Origin: Opitutia bacterium UBA7397
GTDB taxonomy: Bacteria; Verrucomicrobiota; Verrucomicrobiia; Opitutales; UBA953
Direction: 5' to 3'
Length of the DNA stretch: 6,762 nt
Assembly (NCBI GenBank): GCA_002470605.1
Contig: DKND01000090.1
Span: 32,112 to 38,873 of the forward strand
The translations under genes were made by a program, and so were the position numbers. Below the pieces are notes generated by a model that was given only the letters and a program-made list of their open reading frames with translations, had not been told where the DNA came from and ran no database searches. Positions 6,406 to 6,762 of this stretch are shown here, piece by piece. The number at the start of each line of letters is the position of its first letter. The stretch's first letter is position 1.

Positions 6406-6762
6406 CGGGTTTAAGGTGGCGATAAGAGATGATTTTGAAGCGACGGCCGAGTGATTTATTGGTCACTGAAAAGGTCGGGCTGCTTAGGGGCGTTTCCGGT
6501 GCGTCCGCGGGGTCGATGAATTCCGGAAGGCGTTGGACGACGGCTTCGATCCAGTTCTTACCGATGGCGCCTTCGATCGAAGAGGCTTCGCCATAGACCC
6601 GGAGCAGGAAGGTGTCGGAACGGGTCGCCATCGCGCAACCGAGGCTCTGCAACAGATCACTTTGTAAAAGATTTCCCGGGGTACCCATCGCCGCGTGGGT
6701 ACGATTGGTGGTCGGGGAATTTTCTTCGTAGCTCTCGATGTTGGTGGGGTTGACGAACGGCG
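6395..6762 (-). CDS. C-terminal part of a large Verrucomicrobia-type protein, possibly Verru_Chthon cassette protein A-like (runs off right edge)
   Basis: The minus-strand frame is open from the window edge to the TAA at 6395-6397, giving the last 121 residues; an internal ATG at 6688 is not a good start because the frame continues upstream without a stop. The readable end contains GTPGNLLQSDLLQSLG, ATRSDTFLLRVYGEA and EAVVQRLPEFIDP. From memory, this arrangement (a 'start in the first helix, Arg-Ser-Asp-Thr-Phe, Arg-x-Tyr-Gly-Glu-Ala, then Glu-Ala-Val-Val-Gln-Arg') is the conserved C-terminus of large proteins in Verrucomicrobia, some annotated as Verru_Chthon cassette protein A, which start with a prepilin-like membrane segment and sit with smaller pilin-like genes. 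The N-terminus that would settle this is outside the window, so the family name is tentative; that it is a real coding region is much firmer, since the frame overlaps the next gene in an operon-like way. Function is unknown; a role in surface or pilus-like assembly is inference. Confidence 0.75.
   Translation of the reverse strand, partial: PFVNPTNIESYEENSPTTNRTHAAMGTPGNLLQSDLLQSLGCAMATRSDTFLLRVYGEASSIEGAIGKNWIEAVVQRLPEFIDPADAPETPLSSPTFSVTNKSLGRRFKIISYRHLKPDEI

Noticed and set aside
6395..6688. A complete 97-residue gene starting at the ATG at 6688
   Set aside because: The same frame is open without a stop from 6688 to the window edge, and the residues before that Met read as ordinary coding sequence, so it is the end of a larger gene.

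Overview
The window looks like part of a chromosome from a PVC-group bacterium, most likely Verrucomicrobiota. Three things suggest this: SecD and SecF are fused in one polypeptide directly upstream of recJ; the incomplete right-hand gene has a C-terminus resembling large secreted or pilin-associated proteins I associate with Verrucomicrobia (an arginine-ser-asp-thr-phe / 'RVYGEA' / 'EAVVQRLPEF' signature); and there is a signal-peptide protein of a type I know only as hypothetical from that phylum. Base composition is moderately GC-rich throughout. I see no sign of transfer, insertion sequence, CRISPR array, tRNA or rRNA. The taxonomic call is an inference from protein sequence recalled from memory, not from a search.

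Layout. Positions 1-707 (minus strand) hold the N-terminal 235 codons of a Kup-type potassium transporter that runs off the left edge. A 121-base divergent spacer (708-828) separates it from a plus-strand operon: yajC (829-1179), secDF (1212-3923) and recJ (3939-5651), with gaps of 32 and 15 bases. recJ converges, with only 7 bases between stop codons, on a minus-strand gene for a 248-residue secreted protein of unknown function (5659-6405). That gene overlaps by 11 bases the end of a larger gene (6395-6762) that enters from the right edge. A T-rich candidate terminator for the yajC-secDF-recJ transcript lies inside the last codons of the 248-residue gene.

How the genes work together. YajC and SecDF form the accessory subcomplex of the Sec translocon, which uses the proton (or sodium) gradient to complete protein export. 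RecJ is a single-strand 5'-3' exonuclease for DNA repair; it has no biochemical link to Sec, but the same order is known elsewhere. The two right-hand minus-strand genes are probably co-transcribed and translationally coupled, and they may form part of a cell-surface or prepilin-type cassette whose function I cannot assign. All five visible start codons lack an obvious Shine-Dalgarno sequence. Most of the window is ordinary housekeeping DNA. The least understood part is the right-hand gene pair.
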